A stretch of 64,000 nt of DNA from Paenibacillus agri (GTDB lineage: Bacteria > Bacillota > Bacilli > Paenibacillales > Paenibacillaceae): the NCBI RefSeq assembly GCF_013359945.1, contig NZ_JABWCS010000215.1, positions 124,001 through 188,000 on the forward strand, given 5' to 3'. This document shows, one piece after another, positions 17,251 through 26,607 of this stretch (positions are counted from its first letter, which is position 1; each line of letters starts with the position of its first letter). The notes under the pieces were generated by a model that saw only the letters and a program-made list of their open reading frames with translations, was not told where the DNA came from and made no database searches. Made by a program: the position numbers and the translations under genes.

Positions 17251-18181
17251 CAGCAGTCCTGAAGGGAACGCCGGGGAGCCCCTGCGGGAACCCATTGAGT
17301 CCTACATTGCGATAATTAATGATCTGGTCACTACTGAACTGGAGGCAACCATCCCAGAAGCATGGTTTGTCCCCGAAAACTTGCATAAGGCGATGCAGTA
17401 TTCGCTGATGGCCGGGGGCAAACGCCTGCGGCCACTGCTTGTCGTCGCAGCTTGTGAAGCACTGGGTGGATCACGAACTGCAGCGCTTCCTGTGGCCGCA
17501 GCCATCGAAATGGTACATACGTATTCACTGGTGCACGACGACCTGCCAGCCATGGACAATGATGATTACCGGCGCGGCAAGTTGACGAATCACAAGGTGT
17601 TCGGCGAAGCGACAGCCATTTTGGCCGGAGACGCACTACTAACCCATGCGTTCTACAGCATTGTACAAGCTACGCGGCGCCATGGTATTCCGGCGGAGAG
17701 CTCGCTTGCCATTGTAGAGGAACTGGCTGAAATGGCCGGTCCACGCGGAATGGTCGGCGGTCAAGTGGCCGATATGGAGGGTGAGCAAGGCTTGACCAAC
17801 TTAGAGCAGCTTCGCTACATCCATGAACACAAGACTGGAGATCTGTTTATCTTCTCGCTCTTGGCCGGAGGACGGATCGCGGGCGCAGATGAGCAGCAGT
17901 TGGCGGCCCTACGGGAGTTTGGAACAAATATTGGACTGGCCTTTCAGGTTCAGGACGATATTCTGGATCTGATCGGCGACGAAGGCAAGCTCGGCAAAAA
18001 AACAGGCAGTGACATCGAGCAGCAAAAAGTCACTTATCCTTTTTTTATCGGGATTGAGGCTTCGAAATCCGAGGTGGAGCGATTGACGCTGGCAGCCCGG
18101 AAAGCCGTGCTGGGCGGCGGTTTTACCGACGCCAGCAGGCTGCTGGAGATCGCCGATTATCTCATGAAGCGGGATCATTAG
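17237..18181 (+). CDS. ispA: Polyprenyl synthetase (farnesyl diphosphate synthase)
   Basis: 314 residues. Condenses isopentenyl and dimethylallyl diphosphates to farnesyl diphosphate. First Asp-rich motif DDLPAMDND with two extra residues, as in bacterial type II farnesyl synthases, second motif DDILD, plus GGKRLRPLL. Starts at ATG 17237 after GGAAGGGG. It sits between xseB and dxs, as in B. subtilis. Confidence 0.94.
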   Translation: MSPFDSSPEGNAGEPLREPIESYIAIINDLVTTELEATIPEAWFVPENLHKAMQYSLMAGGKRLRPLLVVAACEALGGSRTAALPVAAAIEMVHTYSLVHDDLPAMDNDDYRRGKLTNHKVFGEATAILAGDALLTHAFYSIVQATRRHGIPAESSLAIVEELAEMAGPRGMVGGQVADMEGEQGLTNLEQLRYIHEHKTGDLFIFSLLAGGRIAGADEQQLAALREFGTNIGLAFQVQDDILDLIGDEGKLGKKTGSDIEQQKVTYPFFIGIEASKSEVERLTLAARKAVLGGGFTDASRLLEIADYLMKRDH

Positions 18182-18192
18182 AATCAAATACG

Positions 18193-18227
18193 GAAACGGC
18201 TGTACTTCGACAGCCGTTTCGTTTGTG
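18193..18227 (+). terminator. Terminator after ispA
   Basis: GAAACGGCTGT/ACAGCCGTTTC stem with loop ACTTCG-type, then GTTTGTGTT. A TATAAT at 18230-18235 immediately after may belong to the dxs promoter, although no clear -35 box is visible. Confidence 0.8.
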
Positions 18228-18278
18228 TTATAATGGGATTTATATATTTTACAACAACTAGGAAAGCGGGGAATACAC

Positions 18279-20183
18279 GTGCTGCTTCCACAAATAAATG
18301 AGCCTGCGCAGTTGAAAATGCTATCAATCGAAGAACTCGGTGTTCTTGCGGAGGAAATTCGTCATTTCCTGATTGAAAAGCTATCTGTAACCGGAGGGCA
18401 TCTTGCATCTAACCTGGGAGTCGTGGAGCTCACGCTGGCCCTGCATTACTGCTATGACAGTCCCTGGGACAAAATGATATACGACGTTGGGCATCAGGCT
18501 TATGTCCACAAAATATTGACTGGTCGCAAGGATCGCTTCGATTCGCTGCGCAAGCACGAGGGGCTCTGCGGATTCGTCAAGCGATCTGAGAGTGAGCATG
18601 ATGTCTGGGAAGCCGGACACAGCAGCACCTCGTTGTCAGCAGCCATGGGCATGGCGATGGCCCGGGATTTGAAAGGCGAAGACAACAAGGTGATCGCAGT
18701 GATCGGCGACGGAGCTTTGACGGGCGGTATGGCTTTTGAAGCACTGAATCATATTGGACACGAAAAGCGTAAACTAATGGTAATTCTGAACGACAATGAA
18801 ATGTCCATTGCGCCGAATGTCGGAGCGATGCACAATTATTTGAGCAAGATCCGTTCAGACCGCCACTACTTGCGCGCTAAAGACGAAGTTGAAGGACTGC
18901 TCAAGAAAATCCCTGCCATCGGGGACCGCCTCGCCAAAACGGCGGAGTGGGTGAAGGACAGCCTTAAATATATGATGGTTCCTGGTGTTCTTTTTGAAGA
19001 GCTGGGCTTTACTTATCTTGGACCTGTAGATGGCCACGATCTGGAGAAAGTGATCGAAGCCTTCCACCAGGCCGATAATGTCAACGGCCCTGTGCTTGTG
19101 CATGTGCTTACTACGAAGGGTAAGGGCTACAAGCCAGCGGAAGCCGACTCTTATAAATGGCACGGGATTTCTCCTTATAAGATCGAATCCGGCCAGGTGC
19201 TTAAAGCGGTCGGCAACCCGATGTACACCGAAGTATTTGGCAAAACGCTAATCGAGCTGGGGCGTGAGGATAAACGTCTGGTTGCCGTTACGCCTGCAAT
19301 GCCAGGCGGATCTGGACTGTTCCCGTTTGCCAAGGAATTCCCGGACCGGATGATTGATGTCGGCATTGCCGAACAGCATGCTGCTACTCTTTGTGCTGCG
19401 TTGGCGATGGAGGGTATGAAGCCGGTATTCGCGGTCTATTCGACCTTTATGCAACGGGCGTACGACCAGATTGTGCATGATATTTGCCGTCATAATGCTA
19501 ATGTCATGTTCGCGATCGACCGGGCCGGCTTTGTCGGCGCCGATGGAGAGACGCATCAAGGGGTATACGATATTGCCTTTATGCGCCATATTCCGAACAT
19601 CGTGCTGATGATGCCTAAGGATGAGAATGAACTGCGCCATATGATGAAGACGGCCATAGATTATAATGACGGACCGATTGCTTATCGTTATCCACGGATC
19701 AATGGCACGGGTGTTCCTCTTGATGAAGAGCTGCATACCATACCGATTGGTACCTGGGAACGGGTGCGTCCGGGTGATGAATACGCGGTTGTAGCCTGTG
19801 GACCAATGGTCCAGCTTGCAGAAGAAGCAGCAGAGCTGTTGAAGCGTGAAGGTATTCAGGTCGGCGTGGTCAATGCACGTTTCCTGAAACCGATGGACAA
19901 CTCGATGCTGCTGGACCTCGCTCATGCCGGAACAAGCATGGTCGTACTGGAAGAAGCAAGTCAAGCCGGCAGCTTGGGCAGCGCTGTGCTGGAATTCTAC
20001 GCGGAGCATGAACTATACGATGTCAGGGTTCATCCAATGGGTGTGCCGGACATTTTCGTGGAGCATGGTTCGATCAAAGATCAGCGCCAGGTTGCGGGAC
20101 TTACCGTTGAAGCACTGTGCAAACGTATCAAGTCGATGATCGCTCTGCGCGCCTTTTCATACAAGAACACTTCGTCTTCCTGA
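18279..20183 (+). CDS. dxs: 1-deoxy-D-xylulose-5-phosphate synthase
   Basis: 634 residues, full length. Thiamine-diphosphate enzyme that starts the MEP isoprenoid pathway from pyruvate and glyceraldehyde 3-phosphate. Visible: GHQAYVHKILTGR, the diphosphate-binding GDGALTGGMAFEALN, and GIAEQHAAT in the second domain. Starts at GTG after AAAGCGGGG. Next to ispA, so isoprenoid genes are grouped. Confidence 0.96.
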   Translation: MLLPQINEPAQLKMLSIEELGVLAEEIRHFLIEKLSVTGGHLASNLGVVELTLALHYCYDSPWDKMIYDVGHQAYVHKILTGRKDRFDSLRKHEGLCGFVKRSESEHDVWEAGHSSTSLSAAMGMAMARDLKGEDNKVIAVIGDGALTGGMAFEALNHIGHEKRKLMVILNDNEMSIAPNVGAMHNYLSKIRSDRHYLRAKDEVEGLLKKIPAIGDRLAKTAEWVKDSLKYMMVPGVLFEELGFTYLGPVDGHDLEKVIEAFHQADNVNGPVLVHVLTTKGKGYKPAEADSYKWHGISPYKIESGQVLKAVGNPMYTEVFGKTLIELGREDKRLVAVTPAMPGGSGLFPFAKEFPDRMIDVGIAEQHAATLCAALAMEGMKPVFAVYSTFMQRAYDQIVHDICRHNANVMFAIDRAGFVGADGETHQGVYDIAFMRHIPNIVLMMPKDENELRHMMKTAIDYNDGPIAYRYPRINGTGVPLDEELHTIPIGTWERVRPGDEYAVVACGPMVQLAEEAAELLKREGIQVGVVNARFLKPMDNSMLLDLAHAGTSMVVLEEASQAGSLGSAVLEFYAEHELYDVRVHPMGVPDIFVEHGSIKDQRQVAGLTVEALCKRIKSMIALRAFSYKNTSSS

Positions 20184-20231
20184 GAAGACCGGAAGCTGCA
20201 ACCCGCATCCTTTGAACAATGGGAGATGACC

Positions 20232-21131
20232 ATGGAACACCGTAAAGAACGGATAGATGTACTGCTCGTGGAGCAGGGGTATTTTGAAAGTCGTGAAAAA
20301 GCCAAGGCCGCCATTATGGCTGGCCTAATTCTCGCGGATGAAGAGCGGATCGAGAAGCCGGGCATGAAGGTGCCGCGCGAATCCGTGCTGAAGGTCAAAG
20401 GGGCTGTCCATCCCTATGTTAGCAGAGGTGGATTGAAGCTGGAGAAAGCACTCCGTACCTTTGGGATTGATCTTACCGGACGGAATATGCTGGATATTGG
20501 TTCTTCCACCGGAGGGTTTACGGACTGTGCGTTGCAGAATGGTGCCAGTCATGTCTATGCCATTGATGTCGGCTACAACCAGTTGGACTGGTCGCTGCGC
20601 AACGATGAACGGGTGAGTGTTATGGAGCGGACCAACTTCCGTTATATGACGCCCCCGGACCTTAAGGGGCCAGTGCCCGATTTTGCCAGCATCGATGTAT
20701 CATTCATTTCCCTCAAAATCATTCTCCCTCCGCTGATGGCGCTGTTGAATCGTCCGGCAGATATTGCCGCGCTGATCAAGCCGCAGTTTGAAGCAGGCCG
20801 GGAGAAGGTTGGGAAGTCGGGCGTAGTTCGTGAGCCTGCTGTACATAAGGAAGTGCTGGTCAATGTGCTTTCGATGGCAGCCGGACTGGGCTATAGTCTT
20901 CAGAACCTGACTTTCTCGCCGATTACTGGCGGTGAGGGCAATGTGGAGTTCCTGGCTCACTGGCGGCTTGAGCCGGTTAGCGAGTCTGCGGCAGTGGAAG
21001 CCGGAGAACCATCTGCTATTGTGGAAGCTTTGTCTGCTGACGTCAGCTTTGCTGTGCTGGCCGATAAGGTCATCAAGGAGGCTAACGCCACATTTAGTGT
21101 CAATACAACTCATGGAAACTCACGACGGTGA
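20232..21131 (+). CDS. TlyA family S4-domain rRNA methyltransferase/hemolysin-like (YqxC)
   Basis: 299 residues. N-terminal S4 RNA-binding domain (ERIDVLLVEQGYFESREKAK) and C-terminal FtsJ-type methyltransferase domain with MLDIGSSTGGFTDC and a PDFASIDVSFISL motif. TlyA proteins 2'-O-methylate rRNA. ATG 20232 has GGGAG with a 7-base spacer; the in-frame ATG at 20226 is too close to the site. Same order as B. subtilis (dxs, yqxC, ahrC). Confidence 0.92.
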   Translation: MEHRKERIDVLLVEQGYFESREKAKAAIMAGLILADEERIEKPGMKVPRESVLKVKGAVHPYVSRGGLKLEKALRTFGIDLTGRNMLDIGSSTGGFTDCALQNGASHVYAIDVGYNQLDWSLRNDERVSVMERTNFRYMTPPDLKGPVPDFASIDVSFISLKIILPPLMALLNRPADIAALIKPQFEAGREKVGKSGVVREPAVHKEVLVNVLSMAAGLGYSLQNLTFSPITGGEGNVEFLAHWRLEPVSESAAVEAGEPSAIVEALSADVSFAVLADKVIKEANATFSVNTTHGNSRR

Positions 21132-21196
21132 GTTTCTTTTGTCATTGGGGAGGATTTTGCAGGGGGACGCGCGAATAAATCTCCGAGGTGATGGAT

Positions 21197-21670
21197 ATGG
21201 CAGGTAGCTCTGACAAGATCGTCATGACGGTGATTGGGATCGCGGTTGCCATTGGCTTGTTATACAGATTGTATGTATGGCTGGAGGGCTCTCCGCGTTC
21301 ATTAATAAAAGATAAGATTCCGATAAATAAGGATATTCTCCCGCACCCGGCCATCGATTATCTGGAAGAGGCCGGGTACGAGGTGATTGGCGGCAAATTG
21401 AAGATTCCTCTGTCATTCCGGGTCAATGGAGCGGCGATGTACAGCAGGATATTTATCGATTATGTTGCTGCCAAAGAGGACGGGTCCTTCTATATGGTGA
21501 TTCTTGCCCGACCCCGCAAGCCGCTGGATTTCACCGGCAGCGGGCTGCGTGATTATTTGCTGCCTTATCTGCTGATCTACCCCGAATGCAGCGGTGTGCT
21601 GTATGTCAATATGGCGGCTGCGGCAATCCATGTGATTGAGCTCGGTAAAGACGATGGTGAATCCAATTAA
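21197..21670 (+). CDS. Hypothetical membrane-anchored protein
   Basis: 157 residues. One N-terminal membrane segment (IVMTVIGIAVAIGLLYRLYVWL) then a soluble alpha/beta domain with FIDYVAAKEDGSFYMVILAR and LPYLLIYPECSGVLYVNM. I do not recognise the family. The ATG at 21197 follows GAGGTG. It sits between tlyA and argR, where B. subtilis has no equivalent that I know of; probably a lineage-conserved gene cotranscribed with tlyA. Confidence 0.75.
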   Translation: MAGSSDKIVMTVIGIAVAIGLLYRLYVWLEGSPRSLIKDKIPINKDILPHPAIDYLEEAGYEVIGGKLKIPLSFRVNGAAMYSRIFIDYVAAKEDGSFYMVILARPRKPLDFTGSGLRDYLLPYLLIYPECSGVLYVNMAAAAIHVIELGKDDGESN

Positions 21671-21699
21671 GCTTAATTTTTTAAATACGGGAGGCAACA

Positions 21700-22149
21700 A
21701 TGAAGGGACAACGACATATCAAGATTCGCGAGATTATTACGCAAAAGGAAATAGAAACACAGGACGAGCTAGTTGAAGCACTGCGCGACGCCGGTTTTCA
21801 GGTAACCCAGGCTACGGTGTCTCGTGATATCAAGGAGCTCCTGCTGATCAAGGTGCCGATGGATGACGGCAGATATAAATATTCACTTCCAACGGACCAG
21901 CGTTATAATCCGGTTCAGAAGCTCAAGCGCGTGCTGGTGGACAACTTCGTACAGATTGATTTTTCCGGTAATTTGGTTGTAATGAAGTGTTTGCCGGGTA
22001 CGGCAAATTCCGTCGCTGCTTTGATCGACAATATTGATTGGCCGCAGATTATGGGAACCATTTCCGGGGATGACACCATCCTCATTATTTGCCGCCAGCC
22101 CGAAGACAGCAAAACGGTGATTTCGCAGATTATGGGTTATATTTCGTAA
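21700..22149 (+). CDS. argR: Arginine repressor ArgR/AhrC
   Basis: 149 residues. N-terminal winged helix (RHIKIREIITQKEIETQDEL) with the SRDIKEL recognition region, and C-terminal arginine-binding and hexamerisation domain with GTANSVAALIDN and GTISGDDTILIICR. Controls arginine biosynthesis and catabolism. Sits directly before recN, as in many Bacillota. Confidence 0.96.
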   Translation: MKGQRHIKIREIITQKEIETQDELVEALRDAGFQVTQATVSRDIKELLLIKVPMDDGRYKYSLPTDQRYNPVQKLKRVLVDNFVQIDFSGNLVVMKCLPGTANSVAALIDNIDWPQIMGTISGDDTILIICRQPEDSKTVISQIMGYIS

Positions 22150-22204
22150 TCGTAAAGCATTAATCAACAGCCAATGGCATGACTTTTCGGAGGTGTTTCT
22201 TTTC

Positions 22205-23947
22205 GTGTTAGAAACGTTATCAATCCGCAATTTGGCCGTCGTGGAGGCGGTGGATGTTCATTTTTTCCCTGGATTTCATGTGCTTACCGGTGAGACCGGT
22301 GCAGGTAAATCCATTATTATTGATGCGCTGGGGCTGATTGCCGGCGGACGCGGGTCCGGTGATTCCATTCGTTACGGCTGTGAGAAGGCGGAGATGGAAG
22401 CCTTGTTCAGTCTGCCCAGCAGTCATCCGGTGTGGGAAACGCTGGACAGACTGGGCATCGGGGCACAGAAGGAGGAGCACCTCATCATCCGGCGTGAGAT
22501 CACCTTGCAGGGCAAGAGTACATCACGTGTGAACGGACAGATGGTCAACCTCAGCATGCTGCGGGAAATAGGGGAACAATTGGTCAACATCCACGGCCAG
22601 CACGAGCATCAGAATCTGCTGAAGGCGGAACGCCATCTCGGATTGCTGGATACTTACGGCGATGCGATTATTGGGCCGCTTAAAGCGGTGTATCAGGAGC
22701 GGTATACCGCTTTTGCTAAGGTGGAAAGAGAACTACGGGAATTACAGGAATCCAGTCAAAAGGCATACCAGATGCTGGACTTGTATCGTTTTCAACTGGA
22801 GGAGATTTCTTCGGCGGCCTTAAAACCGGGAGAAGATGAATTACTTTCCGAAGAAAGGGTCAAACTATCCCACAGTGAGAAAATGATGGATTCCGTATCA
22901 GGTGCATACGAACTGCTGTATGATCGCCAGGGACTGGAATCGATTGGAAAAGTCATTTCAAGGCTGGAAGATGCCGTTCGTTATGATGAAAAAGGCTTGA
23001 AGAGCATTCTGGAGCAGCTGCAGTCTTCCTATTATCAATTGGAGGATGCGGCCTTTCAGCTTCGCGACTACCGTGAAGATATCGAATTCAACCCACAGCG
23101 GCTGGAGGATATCGAGAACCGGTTGGACCTGATTACCGGCTTGCGCCGCAAGTATGGGGACAGTGTAGAGCAGATTCTGGCTTATTATGAACAAATTCAT
23201 CGGGAAACCGATTTATTGGAGAATAAGGACGAGTATCTTGAGAAATTGACTACGAAGCGAGATGAGCTGCTTGCAGTTTTAATGGATGCAGCTGTTGAGC
23301 TAACCGAGGCAAGACGGATCTGTGCGGACGATCTGGCAACCCAGGTGGAAGGCGAATTGAAGGATCTGCAGATGGAGCGGACCTCACTCAAAGTCAGATT
23401 GGAGACGCTGGAGGACCCACGGGGTATTGAATATCAAGGCCAGCGTATCCGCTTAACGAGACAAGGGATCGACAGCGCGGAGTTCATGATCTCCCCAAAC
23501 CCCGGGGAGCCACTGCGCCCACTCGGCAAAATCGCCTCTGGCGGTGAGCTGTCGCGGATTATGCTGGCGATGAAGAGTATTTTTGCCCGGACCGACGCCA
23601 TTCCTGTACTGATCTTTGACGAGGTGGATACCGGTGTAAGCGGCCGTGCAGCACAGTCCATAGCAGATAAGCTGTTTAAGCTGTCTTCTTCCTGCCAGGT
23701 GTTCTCCATTACTCACTTACCACAGGTTGCTTGCATGGCCGATCATCAGTACCTGATCCGTAAAAAGGTGGAGGATGAGCGGACCATGACCGAGGTAGAA
23801 GCCCTGACCGAGGATGGACGGGTAAAGGAGCTGGCCCGGATGTTGGGTGGCGTGGAAATTACCGAAAAGACACTGCATCATGCGCAGGAAATGCTTAATC
23901 TGGCGGGAGCCAGCAAGGCTGCGCAGGGTAAGCGGGACAATGATTGA
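22205..23947 (+). CDS. recN: DNA repair protein RecN
   Basis: 580 residues, SMC-like ATPase for double-strand break repair. Walker A GETGAGKS at residues 29-36, long coiled-coil centre, SGGELSRIMLA signature and Walker B ending FDEVDTG near residue 475. The start is GTG at 22205 with CGGAGGTG about 10 bases ahead; an in-frame GTG at 22193 overlaps the ribosome binding site. Confidence 0.95.
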   Translation: MLETLSIRNLAVVEAVDVHFFPGFHVLTGETGAGKSIIIDALGLIAGGRGSGDSIRYGCEKAEMEALFSLPSSHPVWETLDRLGIGAQKEEHLIIRREITLQGKSTSRVNGQMVNLSMLREIGEQLVNIHGQHEHQNLLKAERHLGLLDTYGDAIIGPLKAVYQERYTAFAKVERELRELQESSQKAYQMLDLYRFQLEEISSAALKPGEDELLSEERVKLSHSEKMMDSVSGAYELLYDRQGLESIGKVISRLEDAVRYDEKGLKSILEQLQSSYYQLEDAAFQLRDYREDIEFNPQRLEDIENRLDLITGLRRKYGDSVEQILAYYEQIHRETDLLENKDEYLEKLTTKRDELLAVLMDAAVELTEARRICADDLATQVEGELKDLQMERTSLKVRLETLEDPRGIEYQGQRIRLTRQGIDSAEFMISPNPGEPLRPLGKIASGGELSRIMLAMKSIFARTDAIPVLIFDEVDTGVSGRAAQSIADKLFKLSSSCQVFSITHLPQVACMADHQYLIRKKVEDERTMTEVEALTEDGRVKELARMLGGVEITEKTLHHAQEMLNLAGASKAAQGKRDND

Positions 23948-24045
23948 CAGTAATAAAAGCCTGGGGGCAAGGTTATCTTATAGGTACGCAATTGGCGACC
24001 ACCTTTTTCGTCAAGCGAAAGAAGCAAAAGGGAGCGTGACAGCCA

Positions 24046-25188
24046 TTGAAGCCGAACCTCAGGAAGTTAATGCCCGGCCTTTTACTTGCCTTCTTTCTCA
24101 GTTTATCAGGCATAACGGGACCCGTCACAAGCTTTGCCTCTTCATCAGAGCCTGAGCCTAACCAGGCCAAAATGGTGCAGAAGGGAATTGATCCGGAGCT
24201 AAAGGTTATTCCGGGGGGACAGACGATTGGTGTGAAGGTCAAATCTGCAGGCGTGCTGGTTGTCGGGCATCACATGGTCCAGACTGCACAGGCCTCCAAG
24301 ATTTCACCTGGCGAGAACAGCGGGCTGCTGCCCGGGGATCTGATGACCTCGATTGACGGTGTGAAGCTGGATGAAGTGTCCAAGGTAGCCAAGCTTGTGG
24401 AGCGTGCCGGTAAAGCAGGCGAATTCCTCAATATTGTGTTTAAACGGGGCGGCAAGGAGCATACCGCCAAGCTCAAACCCGCCTACGACCGTAATGACAA
24501 GGTGTGGCGCCTTGGACTTTACATCCGGGATTCAGCAGCAGGGGTAGGTACCCTGACCTTTTATGCTCCCCAGCAAGGAGTGTATGGTGCACTCGGGCAT
24601 GTCATCACCGACATGAACACTGGGACACCCATTGTTGTGGGCAGCGGCCACATTGTGCAGTCTAGTGTAACCTCGATTTCCAAGAGCCAGGACGGCGATC
24701 CCGGTGAGAAAAGAGCTCATTTTCTCAAGGAAAGCCAGGTTCTAGGGAATGTGGAGAGCAATACGGATTTTGGCATCTTCGGCAAAATGGACCGTAATCC
24801 GGAACACAGCCTCTACAAAGAGCCGATTCCGATTGCACTGAGCAATGATGTGAAAGAAGGACCGGCGCAGATCCTGACCGTTGTAGACGGCCAGCAGGTG
24901 GAGCGTTTCGATGTGGAGATCATTCATGTAGCTAAGCAGCAGGTTCCAGCCACGAAAGGTTTGATTCTGCGGATCACCGATCCTCGTCTGCTCGACAAGA
25001 CCGGCGGGATTGTACAAGGAATGAGTGGTAGCCCTATTGTGCAGGATGGCCGTCTGATCGGTGCAGTCACCCATGTATTCGTGAACGACCCTAAATCCGG
25101 CTACGGCTGCTTTATCGAATGGATGCTTAGGGACTCCGGAGTAGCCAGCCAACAAAATAGCATCCCACAATATCTTAAGGCCATCTAG
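24046..25188 (+). CDS. spoIVB: SpoIVB serine peptidase
   Basis: Forespore-secreted peptidase (family S55) that activates pro-sigma-K processing. 380 residues starting at TTG, with GGGAG about 11 bases upstream. N-terminal signal/anchor (LLLAFFLSLSGITGPVTSFA), a PDZ domain at about residues 60-150, His185 in YGALGHVITD, an Asp in ITDPRLL and the nucleophile Ser329 in GMSGSPI. Shorter than the B. subtilis protein (about 426). Precedes spo0A as in other endospore formers. Expected sigma-F/G control; I could not point to a firm promoter. Confidence 0.94.
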   Translation: MKPNLRKLMPGLLLAFFLSLSGITGPVTSFASSSEPEPNQAKMVQKGIDPELKVIPGGQTIGVKVKSAGVLVVGHHMVQTAQASKISPGENSGLLPGDLMTSIDGVKLDEVSKVAKLVERAGKAGEFLNIVFKRGGKEHTAKLKPAYDRNDKVWRLGLYIRDSAAGVGTLTFYAPQQGVYGALGHVITDMNTGTPIVVGSGHIVQSSVTSISKSQDGDPGEKRAHFLKESQVLGNVESNTDFGIFGKMDRNPEHSLYKEPIPIALSNDVKEGPAQILTVVDGQQVERFDVEIIHVAKQQVPATKGLILRITDPRLLDKTGGIVQGMSGSPIVQDGRLIGAVTHVFVNDPKSGYGCFIEWMLRDSGVASQQNSIPQYLKAI

Positions 25189-25203
25189 CCTTAAGATTTT
25201 TTG
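25172..25203 (+). terminator. Terminator overlapping the spoIVB stop codon
   Basis: ATCTTAAGGC (25172-25181) and GCCTTAAGAT (25188-25197) form a perfect stem followed by T6. The left arm lies in the last codons of spoIVB and the stop codon is in the loop. Confidence 0.85.
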
Positions 25204-25322
25204 TCGAAGCTGACCGAACTACATCGAACCTTGCAATAAAATATTTAATTATAATCTAACCCCGAAAAAAAATAAAGAAAAATAATTTTCGACAGAAGGA
25301 AATTCAATCCAGATGTCGAAAA
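25202..25322 (+). promoter_or_regulatory. Spo0A boxes and candidate sigma-H promoter upstream of spo0A
   Basis: Three exact 0A boxes are visible: TGTCGAA at 25202-25208, its complement TTCGACA at 25288-25294, and TGTCGAA at 25314-25320. AGGAAATT (25297-25304) with GTCGAAAA starting at 25315 resembles a sigma-H promoter, so the third box would overlap its -10 region. Autoregulation of spo0A through such boxes with a sigma-H promoter is established in B. subtilis. Confidence 0.7.
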
Positions 25323-25387
25323 CGTAAGGGAGAGAAGACAAAATTGTTATTTTCGAATAGCAGGTATAAATAAGGAGGAAGCAGCCA

Positions 25388-26206
25388 GTGCAGAATATTG
25401 AAATATTGTTGGCCGATGATAACCGGGAATTTACGAACTTGCTAGCCGAATACATTACAGAGCAGGAAGACATGACTGTAACGGGCATCGCGTACAATGG
25501 GGAAGAAGTGCTGCATATGCTTAGCGAAACACGTAAAGTTCCCGATGTCCTTATTCTTGATATTATTATGCCTCATTTGGACGGACTGGGTGTGCTTGAG
25601 CGTCTACGCGAAATGGACCTGAATCCGCAGCCCAAGATCATTATGCTGACAGCTTTCGGGCAGGAGAACATTACTCAAAGAGCTGTGCAGCTGGGGGCAT
25701 CTTATTATATTTTGAAACCGTTCGATATGGAAGTTCTTGCGAACCGGGTGCGCCAGTTGGTGGGAGTCCAATCTAATATTACCTCTTCCTCTTCTTCCGG
25801 TATGTCGGGCTTCACGGCTTCAAGATCTAATGTGGTGCCATTATCCAAAGGCAAGAACCTGGATGCCAACATCACCTCCATCATCCATGAGATCGGCGTA
25901 CCAGCCCATATCAAGGGATATCAATACCTGCGTGAGGCGATCACCATGGTGTACAACAACATCGAAATTCTGGGTGCCATCACCAAAACGCTCTACCCGG
26001 CCATCGCTGAAAAGTTCAAAACCACACCTTCCCGCGTTGAACGCGCCATCCGCCACGCCATCGAAGTGGCCTGGACCCGTGGTAACATTGACAGCATCAG
26101 CCACCTGTTTGGTTACACCATTAATATCTCCAAATCCAAGCCCACTAACTCGGAATTTATTGCCATGGTAGCTGATAAGCTACGGATTGAGCATAAGGTG
26201 TCTTGA
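25388..26206 (+). CDS. spo0A: Sporulation master regulator Spo0A
   Basis: 272 residues. Receiver domain with acidic pocket Asp10-Asp11, phosphoacceptor Asp58 in LILDIIMP, and Thr/Lys in the usual places (MLTAFGQ, LKPFD). A Ser/Thr-rich hinge (about 128-145) leads to the effector domain with the recognition helix in SRVERAIRHAIEVAWTRGN. Starts at GTG after AAGGAGGAAGCAGCCA. It is immediately followed by the repeated sequence at the edge of the accessory region. Confidence 0.97.
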   Translation: MQNIEILLADDNREFTNLLAEYITEQEDMTVTGIAYNGEEVLHMLSETRKVPDVLILDIIMPHLDGLGVLERLREMDLNPQPKIIMLTAFGQENITQRAVQLGASYYILKPFDMEVLANRVRQLVGVQSNITSSSSSGMSGFTASRSNVVPLSKGKNLDANITSIIHEIGVPAHIKGYQYLREAITMVYNNIEILGAITKTLYPAIAEKFKTTPSRVERAIRHAIEVAWTRGNIDSISHLFGYTINISKSKPTNSEFIAMVADKLRIEHKVS

Positions 26207-26212
26207 AAGGGT

Positions 26213-26409
26213 AAGGAGGAGTGAGGGGTAAGGGATTTTAGTGAATGGATAAATATTACATTCAGTATATGAAAGCCGATAAACTTGTTTTGAAACCGAT
26301 AAACTTTTTCCATCTCACCCGATAAACCATTTTGGTTTATTGGGTTTTGTTTTTGTAGGAAAAGAGATGGAGGAATAAGATGAATTTATCGGACCTGGAA
26401 TTTTTCCTG
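26213..26409 (+). repeat. Direct repeat, copy 1 (spo0A-proximal)
   Basis: About 197 bases that include three CGATAAAC motifs, a terminator-like hairpin, a GGAGGAATAAG ribosome binding site and the first 10-11 codons of a recombinase. Copy 2 lies at 33791-33968 and lacks about 20 bases around one CGATAAAC motif; otherwise most positions match. Confidence 0.85.
26318..26357 (+). terminator. Terminator-like hairpin in direct repeat copy 1 (probably for spo0A)
   Basis: CCCGATAAACC (26318-26328) and GGTTTATTGGG (26334-26344), then GTTTTGTTTTT. It is the first such structure after the spo0A stop codon. Confidence 0.7.
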
Positions 26410-26607
26410 GAGGATTTTTTAGCCTACTGTCAGAACAAAAATTCATCACGAAAAACGATTAGCTCACATGAACAATCATTGAAATTATTCATTGCTTATT
26501 TGAAAAACAAACATGATGTGGATAAAGTGAAAGAAGTTCGAGTAGGACATATGAGGCAGTATATTGCTTATGTTCAGGAGAGGAAAGTATACGGTAGTGA
26601 ATCGTGA
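26380..26607 (+). pseudogene. Truncated XerC/D-type tyrosine recombinase (N-terminal domain only)
   Basis: 75 residues that match the N-terminal SAM-like core-binding domain of XerC/XerD-type recombinases: FLEDFLAYCQNKNSSRKTIS, then YLKNKHDVDKVKEV and MRQYIAYVQERK. The catalytic domain with the Arg-His-Arg-Tyr residues is missing because the frame stops at 26607. The ribosome binding site GGAGGAATAAG is intact. The protein cannot recombine DNA; whether it is made is unknown. Confidence 0.8.

Noticed and set aside
19248..20009. 253-codon minus-strand frame in dxs
   Set aside because: Cys/His/Arg-rich translation without homology signs; dxs is intact on the other strand.
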